From Chlorobiales bacterium (lineage in GTDB: Bacteria; Bacteroidota; Chlorobiia; Chlorobiales; Chlorobiaceae): DNA of 28,273 nucleotides. The stretch is from positions 1 to 28,273 of the forward strand of contig JAKSDC010000128.1 of the NCBI GenBank assembly GCA_022360275.1, written 5' to 3'. A model generated the notes under the pieces. It was not told the origin of the DNA, ran no database searches, and saw only the letters and a list, made by a program, of their open reading frames with translations. This document shows, in pieces, positions 14,674 through 23,531 of the stretch. Made by a program: the position numbers and the translations under genes. Position 1 is the stretch's first letter, and each line of letters begins with the position of its first letter.

Positions 14674-16080
14674 CTTCAGCATCTGCAACAGGTCGGGGGT
14701 GACGGTGCCTTTTCCCTGTTTTGCGGCAAGTGCTTCGGCTTTTTTTTTCAGCTCCCTGCCGAAGGAGATCTGGCTGATGAACGGAGCCTTTGCAACAATT
14801 GTCTCAAGCACGGCGTTTGCTTCCCTGGTCCACGATATGTTGTCGGCAGGCGGGTTCTCTTGTACCGATTTGCTGGTGATAGGGAGGAAGGTAAAAAGGG
14901 TATCGTACAGGGCGTTGACGATTTCCTGAATGATATAGACAGCGCCGCTGTGCCCCATAAACGGTGTCCCGAGTGCTCTGCGTACGATCGGTCCCGGGAA
15001 GCCTGCAGGGATGAATCGGGCTTTTGCGTCAAGTTCGGCGAGATATATTTTATCGACGATTCGCCCGAACATGAACTGTGGCTGGGTAGCGTCAAGTTCC
15101 TCGCGAAGTGCATTGTTGTCGGTTTCAGCAGAGTCATGACTGAAAAGGCACTGCATGCCCATTTCGCTGCCGAGGAATTTTGCAAGGCCTTCGGCATAGG
15201 TTGTATCGGCGGCCACCCCGAAACGTATTGTCGGGAACCACTCGGACTGCGGTCCGCGCCAAAGATCCCACAAAGGTTGCAGCGTGCTCCGTTTTTCTTC
15301 CCTGAAAAAGTCCTCGGCTTTTGCTTCGTTTCCTGTCAGCGTGCCGAGGTTTTTAATGAACTGCTCTGTTTCGGCAAGGCCGAAAGGTGCCTGAAGTACC
15401 GGCCTGCCAAGCAATTCGGCCAACGTCTTACCGAACTCCTGATACATCACGACAATGACGTCGGAATTTTTGAGCCCGGAAATGTCGTCCAGTCTGCTTT
15501 CGAAAGGGTAGACATGCTTGACAGAAGCTCCACTCCCCGTGATAAGTCGTTTGAGCTCGGCAAGATCTGAAGGACTGTTGAAGCAGCCGTATGTAGGCCC
15601 GATAATACTGACGGATCCGGCTTCGATTTCTGCAGGTTTGTTGTCACCGAAGGTTTCATAAAGCCATATGAGCGCTCTGTCCCGTCCCTGCCATTCATTG
15701 TTGCCGAGAGAGTTCGACGCGAAAAAATGGATGTCGGGATACCTGTGCTGTAGCATCTTTTCATGATCGCTGCCGATCATTTCGCTTTCCGCACTTGAAA
15801 CAAGGATCATCTGTTTCCCTGTATCGCCAAGCTTTTCAATCACGCTGATGACCGATTCGGAACTGCCGGATGAAGCGATTTCTTTTTCAGTCAGGCTTGT
15901 CGGGGTAAAGTTTTCCAGATATGGGATTGCGTCGGTGTAGTCCATTACCGCAGCGCCGACCAGATTGTAACAGCCTACAGGAGCATCTGCTATAACGTGG
16001 ACATTCTGAAGTGCGCAGAATGTATTGACCGCCCCCCAGTAGGCGCTGGCGGTGGATTCGTCCCGGATGGTTTTGGTCAT
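14671..16080 (-). CDS. bchZ: Chlorophyllide a reductase subunit Z
   Basis: A 469-residue nitrogenase-like protein. The N-terminus has YWGAVNTF (14-21) and DAPVGCYNL with Cys37, then MDYTDAIPYLENFTPTSLTEKE, closely like BchZ of purple bacteria (DGPVGCENLP...LHYTDALP). The C-terminus (ANAVLETIVAKAPFISQISFGRELKKKAEALA) matches the BchZ tail. BchZ with BchY forms the catalytic part of chlorophyllide oxidoreductase, and BchX supplies electrons; the complex reduces ring B on the way to bacteriochlorophyllide a. Related BchB/BchN (ring D) and NifK were considered, but the C-terminal part fits BchZ. bchX and bchY are not nearby. The gene stands between nagZ-like (100 bp upstream) and thrS. The start ATG at 16080 has a modest CAGGG seven bases before it. 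Confidence 0.88.
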   Translation of the reverse strand: MTKTIRDESTASAYWGAVNTFCALQNVHVIADAPVGCYNLVGAAVMDYTDAIPYLENFTPTSLTEKEIASSGSSESVISVIEKLGDTGKQMILVSSAESEMIGSDHEKMLQHRYPDIHFFASNSLGNNEWQGRDRALIWLYETFGDNKPAEIEAGSVSIIGPTYGCFNSPSDLAELKRLITGSGASVKHVYPFESRLDDISGLKNSDVIVVMYQEFGKTLAELLGRPVLQAPFGLAETEQFIKNLGTLTGNEAKAEDFFREEKRSTLQPLWDLWRGPQSEWFPTIRFGVAADTTYAEGLAKFLGSEMGMQCLFSHDSAETDNNALREELDATQPQFMFGRIVDKIYLAELDAKARFIPAGFPGPIVRRALGTPFMGHSGAVYIIQEIVNALYDTLFTFLPITSKSVQENPPADNISWTREANAVLETIVAKAPFISQISFGRELKKKAEALAAKQGKGTVTPDLLQMLK

Positions 16081-16180
16081 GATACCCTGATTTGTTGAGT
16101 TTCAAGCTAAACGGTAATGTAGCAAAAAGCCTGTGGAGTCCGATACCCTCTGCCTTGATAGTTTTTTTTCCGGGCGATAA

Positions 16181-17956
16181 TCAGGGGATATTTGCCGTCA
16201 GTGATACCGGGAGTTTTCCTTCCGGCCTGATCGTGCCTTTAAGGACTTTGACTGCAGCATCTTCACTGAGCTCGGATGAGGAGTAAGTGCAGATATAGGC
16301 AGGAATGTCAGGGAACTGGTTGATGAGGTACGGAGTTCCGAACGATATCATAACCAACGGACGCTTTGACGGCAAGCTGCGGGTCAATTTATTGACAAAA
16401 TCCTGCTGCCGATCATTTAATTCCAAGGATTTCGCACCTGAAAGTACTTCAACATAGGTTGAGATGATCACCGCCGAAGCCCGTTTGGCTTTATCGAAAG
16501 CATTCCGGTAATCAAGTGAGTTTGCATCAATCCCGATACGGATTGTTTTGGCAAGAAAAGCGCGGCGCAATTTTTTTGAAAAGGTTTCTCCTGAAAGAGA
16601 GTGTCGCTTGTTTTCGAGGATGATATGCAGAATGTTGTCCCGCTTCCCTACAGGGAGAGAATGGTTGTTGTCTCTAACGACAGTGATCGAGCTGTTTGCT
16701 ATGGTTGCGGCAAGTTCTTGATGGCTGCGCAGGCTTACCTGTTGCGGAATGTTGTTCAGGTTGACCAGGCGGTTTCTGTCAAGGCCGAGCCATCGTTTGG
16801 CAAGAAGAATTCTCCGTACGGATTTATTGATCTGCTTTTCGGACAGTTTACCGTTTTTTACAGCATTGAAAATGATACTGTGCGTCAGTTCAGGGTCAGG
16901 GGAAAAAAGCAGCAAATCATTGCCGGCTTCTACGGCGCGAAGAGAAATGTCTTCAAGTGTGTAGTTCTGATAGAGTGCTTTCATGTTGAGCGCATCGGTA
17001 ATGATGAGCCCCTCGAAATCCATCTCTTTTCTCAACAGTTTCGTGACAATCCTCCATGAAAGCGTGGCAGGTGTCATGTTGCCGGTGATTTTCGGGACGG
17101 CAAGATGGCCGATCATGACGCTCATTACCCCATGATCAATGGCAGCTTTGAAAGGTTTGAGTTCGAAACTGTCAAGACGATTTTTGTCGGCCTGTAGAAC
17201 CGGAAGATTGACATGACTGTCAACCGTGACATCGCCATGTCCGGGAAAATGTTTTGCTGTAGCGATCATTCCTTTCGATTGAAGTCCGTCGATGAACGCT
17301 TTGGCCATCTCGATGGTCAGAGGGATGTTGTCGCCATAAGATCTTGTGTTAATGACAGGGTTTAACGGGTTGAGGTTCAGATCAACGTTTGGAGCATAGC
17401 TCTGATGTATGCCGAGAGCTTTGGCTTCCTGTGCGATAACTTCGGCCATACGGTGAACAAGGCCGGGGTTGCCGGTTGCGGACAATGCCATGTTCGGGGC
17501 AAATTCGGTTGCACCCTCGATTCTCATCGCCAACCCCTTTTCCATATCAGCACTGATGAGCAACGGACGGGGTGCGATAAGCTGAAAGCGGTTTGCAAGA
17601 ACGGCGGCGTCATACGCGTTGCCTTTGAGGAACATAACCCCGCCCACCTTTCCCTCGGCGATCAGAAAAGACAATTTCTGATACTCTTTGTTATCGGCAC
17701 TCTGGAATCTGGCAGAGCTGTGAGCGATGAGCATTTGGCCGATTTTTTCGGAAAGCGTCATTTTCCTGATCTGCTGTTCGACCCATTTGTCTTTCCTGCT
17801 GAATATCTCCTGGGCGATCGGTGCTTTGGGGACAGGTGTTTCCTGTGCAAAAACGGTGGTGTACTGTACGGAGAAGAAGGTATGAAACAACAGAAACACT
17901 GCTGTCAGGATATATTGTATCAACATAACAGAAATGTCAGGAGTTTTTGCCTTCAT
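16181..17956 (-). CDS. Secreted glycoside hydrolase family 3, beta-N-acetylhexosaminidase (NagZ-like)
   Basis: A 591-residue GH3 enzyme. An N-terminal hydrophobic stretch (about 11-37, ending VFAQE) is a signal peptide or anchor. The catalytic barrel has KMTLSEKIGQML (65-76), the NagZ loop KHFPGHGDVTVDSH (235-248) with the Asp-His pair acting as acid/base, and IITDALNM with nucleophile Asp321. A GH3 C-terminal domain follows (about 400-591; STYVEVLSG, PLVMISFGTPYLI). NagZ cuts N-acetylglucosamine from anhydro-muropeptides in wall recycling. E. coli NagZ is cytoplasmic and lacks the second domain; this longer, exported two-domain form is typical of Bacteroidetes/Chlorobi. It lies 100 bp before bchZ with no shared pathway. 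Confidence 0.87.
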   Translation of the reverse strand: MKAKTPDISVMLIQYILTAVFLLFHTFFSVQYTTVFAQETPVPKAPIAQEIFSRKDKWVEQQIRKMTLSEKIGQMLIAHSSARFQSADNKEYQKLSFLIAEGKVGGVMFLKGNAYDAAVLANRFQLIAPRPLLISADMEKGLAMRIEGATEFAPNMALSATGNPGLVHRMAEVIAQEAKALGIHQSYAPNVDLNLNPLNPVINTRSYGDNIPLTIEMAKAFIDGLQSKGMIATAKHFPGHGDVTVDSHVNLPVLQADKNRLDSFELKPFKAAIDHGVMSVMIGHLAVPKITGNMTPATLSWRIVTKLLRKEMDFEGLIITDALNMKALYQNYTLEDISLRAVEAGNDLLLFSPDPELTHSIIFNAVKNGKLSEKQINKSVRRILLAKRWLGLDRNRLVNLNNIPQQVSLRSHQELAATIANSSITVVRDNNHSLPVGKRDNILHIILENKRHSLSGETFSKKLRRAFLAKTIRIGIDANSLDYRNAFDKAKRASAVIISTYVEVLSGAKSLELNDRQQDFVNKLTRSLPSKRPLVMISFGTPYLINQFPDIPAYICTYSSSELSEDAAVKVLKGTIRPEGKLPVSLTANIP

Positions 17957-18002
17957 CGGCTTGCCGAGTCAAGGAGTTGAGCGGCTGTACCGGGAGCTCT
18001 TT

Positions 18003-18521
18003 TCAGGAGGATGCCATGAAAAGGTAAGGTTTCCAGTCTTCAGACACGGCGGTAATAAACTTGCGCATCAACATGATATGGCTGGGGCGTATCGGCTGTT
18101 TCATTGGCAACATCCCCGCTTCCTGAGGGGTACGGTTGCCTTTTTTGGTATTACAGGGACTACAAGCCGTAATAAGGTTTTCCCAGGTATCTTCACCACC
18201 TTTCGAACGTGGGATCATGTGATCGATCGTCAGGGGGTTATCGGTTCGGCCACAGTACTGACACTGGAAATTGTCTCTTCTGAAAATGTTTTTCCTGTTC
18301 AGCATGATTTTCTTGTATGGCAACCGGACATAAACAGTTAACCGTACAATGCTCGGCAAAGGGAAGGATTGTGATACCGTACAGACAAACTGTTCCGGGT
18401 GATGGGCTACCGCTACTGCTTTCCCGCAAAATAGCAGGACAATGGCTTTTTGCGCGTCACATATGCTCAGCGGTTCATAGCTGCTGTTCAGGACAAGTAC
18501 TTTCGTTCTGCGTAAAGGCAT
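18003..18521 (-). CDS. HNH endonuclease
   Basis: A 172-residue protein of a common chromosomal HNH family. The N-terminus VLVLNSSYEPLSICDAQKAIVLLFCGKA is typical. The nuclease motif is CQYCG (zinc Cys87, Cys90), LTIDHMIPRSKGG with Asp100-His101, WENLITACSPCNTKKG with Asn115, zinc Cys120 and Cys123, and Lys following. It is predicted to cut DNA in a metal-dependent manner; the role in the cell (repair, restriction or other) is not known and no methyltransferase is nearby. A longer start at 18551 (ATG) is in frame but falls inside the promoter, so the ATG at 18521 is the real start. Confidence 0.85.
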   Translation of the reverse strand: MPLRRTKVLVLNSSYEPLSICDAQKAIVLLFCGKAVAVAHHPEQFVCTVSQSFPLPSIVRLTVYVRLPYKKIMLNRKNIFRRDNFQCQYCGRTDNPLTIDHMIPRSKGGEDTWENLITACSPCNTKKGNRTPQEAGMLPMKQPIRPSHIMLMRKFITAVSEDWKPYLFMASS

Positions 18522-18538
18522 TGCTCGATTGTTTGTAA

Positions 18539-18567
18539 AGTATACGCCCATATTTCGAAATTGTCAA
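18539..18567 (-). promoter_or_regulatory. Near-consensus sigma70 promoter of the HNH endonuclease gene
   Basis: On the minus strand TTGACA (18562-18567), a perfect -35, is followed after exactly 17 bases by TATACT (18539-18544), five of six for the -10. Transcription should begin near 18532, leaving a leader of about 11 bases before the ATG at 18521. The in-frame ATG at 18551 lies between the two boxes and cannot be in the transcript. Confidence 0.8.
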
Positions 18568-18664
18568 TACTCCGAAGTCACATTTAGGTTAAAAGAACGC
18601 TGGTCGGCTTGATCGCCGGATGGTTTGTTAGCAAGAGGGTAGGGGAACTTGACGGTTCGATGGC

Positions 18665-18678
18665 CGAACCATGGTTCG
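18665..18678. repeat. 14-bp perfect palindrome
   Basis: CGAACCATGGTTCG is a perfect palindrome in the 197-bp gap between gcvPB and the HNH gene. It lacks a loop and T-run, so it is more like an operator than a terminator. Nothing else in this gap besides the HNH promoter is recognisable. Confidence 0.4.
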
Positions 18679-18718
18679 CCCATACAGTAGCGTGCAGTGA
18701 AGGGAACAACGTTGGTTT

Positions 18719-20182
18719 TCAGCAGCCGAAAAAGCAAACGTTGAGCTTTCTGGAGGCCTGTGCTTCGTCAAGTCGTTTCACAGGTGTTTCAGTGGGGGCG
18801 TTGAGGACCAGCTCAGGGTTGTTCTCCGCTTCGTCGGCAATTGCAAGCAAAGCCTCGGCAAAGGCGTCAAGCGTCTCGATTGTTTCGGTTTCGGTAGGCT
18901 CGATCATCAGCGCTTCGCTGACAATCAGGGGGAAATAAATGGTCGGTGCGTGAAAACCATAGTCAAGAAGCCGTTTTGCAATATCGAGCGTTCTGACATT
19001 ATGCTGTTTTTTCTGCCTGTCACCCGAAAGACAGAATTCGTGCATCACCGGTTTCGGGTAAGGGAGCTCGAATTTTTCCAGCAGTCGAGACAGAAGGTAG
19101 TTTGCATTGATGATGGCATTTTCAGACACTCTACGCACGCCTTCCGCTCCAAGCATCCTGATATAGGTATAGGCGCGGACAAGGACGGCGAAATTGCCGT
19201 AAAAGTTCATCATGCGTCCAATACTCTCCGGCTTGTCCGTATTCATGGTGTAGCTGACGTTACCGTTTTCGTCAATTTGTTCTATCACCGGTACCGGCAG
19301 GAACGGAGCAAGCTTTTCGCATACACCTACCGGTCCGCTTCCCGGTCCGCCGCCGCCGTGAGGGGCTGAAAACGTTTTGTGCAAATTATAATGTACGATG
19401 TCGAAACCCATATCGCCAGGCCTTGTGATGCCCATCAGGGCGTTCATGTTTGCCCCGTCCATGTAAAGGAGGCTTCCGTTTCCATGCACCAGTTCTTCAA
19501 TGGTCTGGATTTCCTTTTCGAACAGTCCGAGTGTGTTCGGGTTGGTCAGCATGAGCGCCGCAACGTCCGGCGTGAGTTTCGTTTTCAAATCTTCGATATC
19601 CGTACGACCCTCGGCGTTGCTGTTAACCGAGACAGTGTCATAATTCGCGATTGCTGCAGAAGCAGGGTTGGTCCCGTGAGCGGAGTCAACAACCAGAAGT
19701 TTGTTACGTTTCGAACCAAGCGATTCATGATATTTTTTTATCAGAAGAATGCCGGTCAATTCCCCGTGCGCTCCTGCTGCCGGCTGCAGAGTAACCGCTG
19801 CCATGCCGGCTATCTCACAGAGCATCTCACCGAGTTCGTACATAAGTCTGAGAGAGCCCTGAGCGGTACTTTCCGGTTGTAAAGGGTGCATGGACGTAAA
19901 CCCCTGCAGGTCGGACGTACAGTCGTTGATTTTCGGATTGTATTTCATCGTGCAACTGCCGAGAGGGTACATGTTTTTATCGACATGGTAGTTGAGATTT
20001 GACAGGCGTATGAAATGACGGACAACTTCGCTTTCAGGAAGCTCGGGCAGGTCGGCAGGTTCTCGCCGCAGAAAACGTCCGGGAACCAACTCTTCGACAG
20101 GTTTTGACGGTAGACCGGAGGCACCGAAACGGATGCCTCTGCGCCCGTTTCGGGAAAGATCGAAAATGAGCATTTCTTTCAT
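18719..20182 (-). CDS. gcvPB: Glycine dehydrogenase (decarboxylating) subunit 2, P-protein C-terminal half
   Basis: A 487-residue PLP enzyme, the length of the split GcvPB form. Landmarks: LSNLNYHVDKNMYPLGSCTMKYNPK (61-84), VVDSAHGTNPASA (164-176), YMDGANMNALMG (240-251), and YNLHKTFSAPHGGGGPG with the PLP-binding Lys269. With GcvPA it decarboxylates glycine and passes the aminomethyl group to GcvH, giving CO2, NH3 and methylene-tetrahydrofolate. The gcvPA partner is not beside it. ATG 20182 or 20173 could start it; the family usually begins with a short N-tail like the one chosen. It stands alone between rnc and the HNH gene. Confidence 0.94.
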   Translation of the reverse strand: MKEMLIFDLSRNGRRGIRFGASGLPSKPVEELVPGRFLRREPADLPELPESEVVRHFIRLSNLNYHVDKNMYPLGSCTMKYNPKINDCTSDLQGFTSMHPLQPESTAQGSLRLMYELGEMLCEIAGMAAVTLQPAAGAHGELTGILLIKKYHESLGSKRNKLLVVDSAHGTNPASAAIANYDTVSVNSNAEGRTDIEDLKTKLTPDVAALMLTNPNTLGLFEKEIQTIEELVHGNGSLLYMDGANMNALMGITRPGDMGFDIVHYNLHKTFSAPHGGGGPGSGPVGVCEKLAPFLPVPVIEQIDENGNVSYTMNTDKPESIGRMMNFYGNFAVLVRAYTYIRMLGAEGVRRVSENAIINANYLLSRLLEKFELPYPKPVMHEFCLSGDRQKKQHNVRTLDIAKRLLDYGFHAPTIYFPLIVSEALMIEPTETETIETLDAFAEALLAIADEAENNPELVLNAPTETPVKRLDEAQASRKLNVCFFGC

Positions 20183-20299
20183 TGCACTGATACAAATGGT
20201 GAAGAGAGCCGACTCAGAGCCATTTAATATAGGGACATATACGTATAAATGCTTGAGCTGTGAGGAAAAAAAATCGGAAAGATTCGCCGTTAGAGGTGT

Positions 20300-21109
20300 T
20301 CAGTCAGCACCTGGAGCTTTTTCGAGTGCGGCAAGCGCTTCTTTTGCTGCGGATTGCTCCGCGTCCTTTTTTCTTCCGGCAGTTCCCCTGCCCAAAGGTT
20401 GCCCCCCGCAGGATACTTCGACGGTAAACCTCTTTTCGTGTTCCGCCCCTTCTTCCGAAACAACAATATAGACGGGTGGAGCAATTTGTCGGGACTGGGT
20501 ATGTTCGATCAGACGGCTTTTGTAGTTATGTTCAACAGTGTCGAGTTTCTGCAGATCGACATGGCCGGTGACATATCTCAGGATAAATTTTTTTGCTTCG
20601 GCAAGTCCGAGGTCCAGATAAATCGCGCCAATGAGTGCCTCGAAAGCGTCTGCCAGAGCGGATTCGCTGGCGCGTATTTTGTTTTTGTCGGCAGACTCAC
20701 CGATGAGCAGGTGTTCACACAGAGAAATCTTTTTGGCAAAACCAGCAAGCGATTTTCTGTTGACGATTTTTGCACGATTGCTCGAAAGTTTTCCTTCGTC
20801 ACTGTCAGGAAAACAGGCATAGAGGTGCTCGGAAATGACGAGGTCCAAAACGGCATCACCAAGAAACTCGAGGCGTTGATTGGATTCTGCAGGTTCAGCC
20901 TGATCATGAACTATCGACCTGTGGGTAAGCGCTGTAAGGTAAATTCCGGTGCTGGAGGGAGAAAACCCCAGAAGTTTCCTGAGCCAGACAGCCGTGGTGT
21001 CATGAATTGATAAGGTATTACTGCCGCTATTTCCGGTGGAGTCAGACTGATCATCACTCCTCGGGCGATGGAAGGCAAGTGAACTGAGTTTATGCCATAA
21101 CTTCTCCAT
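20300..21109 (-). CDS. rnc: Ribonuclease III
   Basis: A 269-residue enzyme that cuts double-stranded RNA in rRNA maturation and regulation. The catalytic signature NQRLEFLGDAVLDL (77-90) holds Glu81 and Asp85; the second acidic pair Asp154 and Glu157 lies in ALADAFEALIGAIYLD. A double-stranded RNA-binding domain follows (about 197-263, ending GRKKDAEQSAAKEALAAL). The N-terminal extension of about 40 residues is longer than in E. coli and low in complexity. It lies 24 bp after fabF, the usual place for rnc at the end of the fab cluster. Confidence 0.95.
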   Translation of the reverse strand: MEKLWHKLSSLAFHRPRSDDQSDSTGNSGSNTLSIHDTTAVWLRKLLGFSPSSTGIYLTALTHRSIVHDQAEPAESNQRLEFLGDAVLDLVISEHLYACFPDSDEGKLSSNRAKIVNRKSLAGFAKKISLCEHLLIGESADKNKIRASESALADAFEALIGAIYLDLGLAEAKKFILRYVTGHVDLQKLDTVEHNYKSRLIEHTQSRQIAPPVYIVVSEEGAEHEKRFTVEVSCGGQPLGRGTAGRKKDAEQSAAKEALAALEKAPGAD

Positions 21110-21133
21110 AAGCAGGAGAGGATTTGCAGATGC

Positions 21134-22378
21134 CTAAATTTTTCTAAGTATCAACGTTGCGTTATGCCCTCCGAATCCAAAACCATTGTTCAATACGTAC
21201 TCGATCTTCCTTTTTTTCGGGGTATTCGGGGTGACATCCAGGTCAACTTCCGGATCGAGGTTCTCTATATTGATTGTTGGCGGCACGATCTGGTTCTCCA
21301 TGGCCAGGAGGCAGGCAATGGATTCTGCAACACCGGCGGCTCCGAGCAGATGTCCCGTCATCGATTTCGTAGAGCTGATACTGATTTTGTAGGCATGGTC
21401 GCCGAAAAGCTTTTTGATGGCTTTGAGCTCGGCGATATCGCCCAGCGGTGTTGCGGTTCCGTGCGTGTTGATATAATCGATAGCATCGGGAGTAATCCCT
21501 GCTTTCTCGAATGCGCTCTTCATCGAATACAGGGCGCCGGTACCTTCCGGGTGAGGAGCTGTGAGGTGATATGCATCGGCTGATGCGCCGACACCGGCAA
21601 TTTCAGCATAAATTTTTGCCCCGCGTGCCCGGGCAGATTCGAGTGTTTCCAGGATCAGTGACCCTGCGCCCTCTCCCATAACAAAACCGTCACGGTCTTT
21701 GTCATACGGGCGGGAAGCTTTTTCTGGGAAATCATTGAAAGTTGACAGTGCCTTGGCAGCATTAAACCCGCCTACGCTCATCGGTGTGATGGCAGCTTCG
21801 GACCCACCGCATACCATGTAATCGGCCATGTCGAGCTGCAGGAGCATCCATGCATCGATAATGGCGTGCAGCGATGTTGCACATGCCGATGCGGTTGCAT
21901 AGTTCGGACCCATCAGTTTGTTTCTCATTGATATCTGACCTGCAGCTATGTCGGGAATGAGCATCGGTATGAAAAACGGGCTGATCCTGCGGGGCCCTTT
22001 TTCGAGGAAAACACGCATCTGTTTGTCATGGATTGTCATGCCCCCGGTTCCCGAGCCGTGAACTACACCTATTCTTGCGGGATCGATAGCGGAAAGGTCA
22101 AGCCTTGAGTCCTTCAGGGCCTGTTCTGCGGCTACAACAGCATACTGGCTGTAGGGGTCCATCCGCGAAGCGGATTTGGGGTCCATATAATTCTCGGCAT
22201 TAAACCCTTTCAGCTCACAGGCGAAGCGGGTCGAAAAGCCTGTGGTGTCAAAATAAGTTATGGGTGCAGCGCCGCTTTGTCCCTGGTACAGAGACGCCCA
22301 TAGCTCTTCTTTTGACAGACCTATAGGTGACAATATCCCGACACCTGTTATGACAACGCGCTTACGATCCTGGCCCAT
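21134..22378 (-). CDS. fabF: 3-oxoacyl-ACP synthase II
   Basis: A 414-residue thiolase-fold condensing enzyme. The catalytic triad is Cys166 (ASACATSL), His306 (NTHGTATPLGD) and His343 (KSMTGHLLGAAG), with the conserved Lys338. It adds malonyl-ACP to growing acyl-ACP in fatty acid elongation. The His-His pair makes it FabB/FabF type rather than FabH. Spacing to acpP is 52 bp. Confidence 0.96.
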   Translation of the reverse strand: MGQDRKRVVITGVGILSPIGLSKEELWASLYQGQSGAAPITYFDTTGFSTRFACELKGFNAENYMDPKSASRMDPYSQYAVVAAEQALKDSRLDLSAIDPARIGVVHGSGTGGMTIHDKQMRVFLEKGPRRISPFFIPMLIPDIAAGQISMRNKLMGPNYATASACATSLHAIIDAWMLLQLDMADYMVCGGSEAAITPMSVGGFNAAKALSTFNDFPEKASRPYDKDRDGFVMGEGAGSLILETLESARARGAKIYAEIAGVGASADAYHLTAPHPEGTGALYSMKSAFEKAGITPDAIDYINTHGTATPLGDIAELKAIKKLFGDHAYKISISSTKSMTGHLLGAAGVAESIACLLAMENQIVPPTINIENLDPEVDLDVTPNTPKKRKIEYVLNNGFGFGGHNATLILRKI

Positions 22379-22430
22379 TTCAATTATGTAATGTTAAACT
22401 TCTGAAGCCGGCGACTGTTGCAAGAAAGGC

Positions 22431-22664
22431 TTACTTGTTGACGATGTAATCGATTGCCTGCTGGACGGTGCTTATTTTTTCAGCATCTTCATCAGGGATC
22501 TGAATGTCAAATTCATTCTCGAGCTCCATGATCAGCTCGACAGTGTCAAGCGAGTCCGCGCCAAGGTCATCGGCAAATTTTGACTCGGGTTTGATCTGGT
22601 CTTTGTTGACGCCCATTTTGCTTACGATGATATCGTAAACCTTATCTTTGATTTCCGCGCTCAT
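22431..22664 (-). CDS. acpP: Acyl carrier protein
   Basis: A 77-residue acidic, helical protein. The phosphopantetheine site is Ser38 in LGADSLDTVEL. A strong Shine-Dalgarno (GGAGAGGAGAAT on the minus strand) lies before the ATG, in keeping with very high expression. It carries acyl chains for FabD, FabG, FabF and FabH, all encoded here, and for PlsX. Confidence 0.97.
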   Translation of the reverse strand: MSAEIKDKVYDIIVSKMGVNKDQIKPESKFADDLGADSLDTVELIMELENEFDIQIPDEDAEKISTVQQAIDYIVNK

Positions 22665-22764
22665 TGTATTCTCCTCTCCAGATTAAATGTTGGAATTATT
22701 TTTTTATGTAATGAACAATTAAAAAATGTCAGGCAATATACAAACCAGAGTGACCTCTGCCAAA

Positions 22765-23502
22765 TCACATAACCATACCACCACTGATGTTGATGACTTC
22801 ACCGGTGATGTATGCTGCTTGGTCGCTTGCAAGAAAAGAAACGACACTGGCAACATGTTCGGGGTTCCCGAACCGTTTCAGGGGAATGGCGTCGAGCATG
22901 CTCTCACGCACATCTTCAGAGAGGGAATCGGTCATCTTTGATGTGATGAAGCCGGGAGCAACGGCATTAATCCTGATATTTCGCGATGCGAACTCCTTGG
23001 CGACCGATTTCGTAAAGGCAATTACTCCCGCTTTCGAGGCGCTGTAATTCGCCTGTCCGGCATTTCCCGTGATCCCGATAATCGATGCAATGTTGACGAT
23101 TGCGCCCGCGCGCTGTTTCATCATGGTTCGGGTGACGGCTTTGGTGCAGTTGAAAACGCCTTTCAGATTAACCGCAAGTACCGCATCCCAGTCGGCTTCG
23201 CTCATGCGCATAAGCAGACCGTCTCGCGTGATTCCTGCGTTATTGACAAGGATGTCTATTGAGCCGCTTTCTGACGCGATCTCCTGAAACATGGATTGTG
23301 TTGCACCATGGTCGGTTACATCGAGTTCTTTGCAGGTGACTTTTCTGCCGGCCTGTTTTATAGCGGCAGCTGTTTCTTCAAGCCATTCTTCCCGAAGGTC
23401 GCAGATCACGATCTGTGCACCCTTTGCAGCAAGGTCTAAAGCAATCGCCTGGCCAATACCTCTTGCTGCGCCTGTTACAATGGCGTTTTTTCCTTCAAAC
23501 AT
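22765..23502 (-). CDS. fabG: 3-oxoacyl-ACP reductase
   Basis: A 245-residue short-chain dehydrogenase of normal FabG length. The cofactor loop is TGAARGIG (10-17), NNAG is at 86-89, and the catalytic residues are Ser139, Tyr152 and Lys156 (NYSASKAG). The C-terminus AAYITGEVINISGGMVM is typical FabG. It reduces 3-oxoacyl-ACP with NADPH. A 100-bp gap separates it from acpP, which may hold an extra acpP promoter. Confidence 0.95.
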   Translation of the reverse strand: MFEGKNAIVTGAARGIGQAIALDLAAKGAQIVICDLREEWLEETAAAIKQAGRKVTCKELDVTDHGATQSMFQEIASESGSIDILVNNAGITRDGLLMRMSEADWDAVLAVNLKGVFNCTKAVTRTMMKQRAGAIVNIASIIGITGNAGQANYSASKAGVIAFTKSVAKEFASRNIRINAVAPGFITSKMTDSLSEDVRESMLDAIPLKRFGNPEHVASVVSFLASDQAAYITGEVINISGGMVM

Positions 23503-23531
23503 GGTTGTATCCGGTTGTTTGTGTCTTGATA

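Noticed and set aside
14506..15570. Long open frame on the plus strand (354 codons) opposite bchZ
   Set aside because: It lies antisense to the clear BchZ coding sequence, has no family resemblance and runs through the hairpin element; it is a by-product of bchZ codon use.
18522..18551. Upstream ATG (18551) adding ten residues to the HNH endonuclease
   Set aside because: It lies between the -35 and -10 boxes of a near-consensus promoter, so it would not be transcribed.
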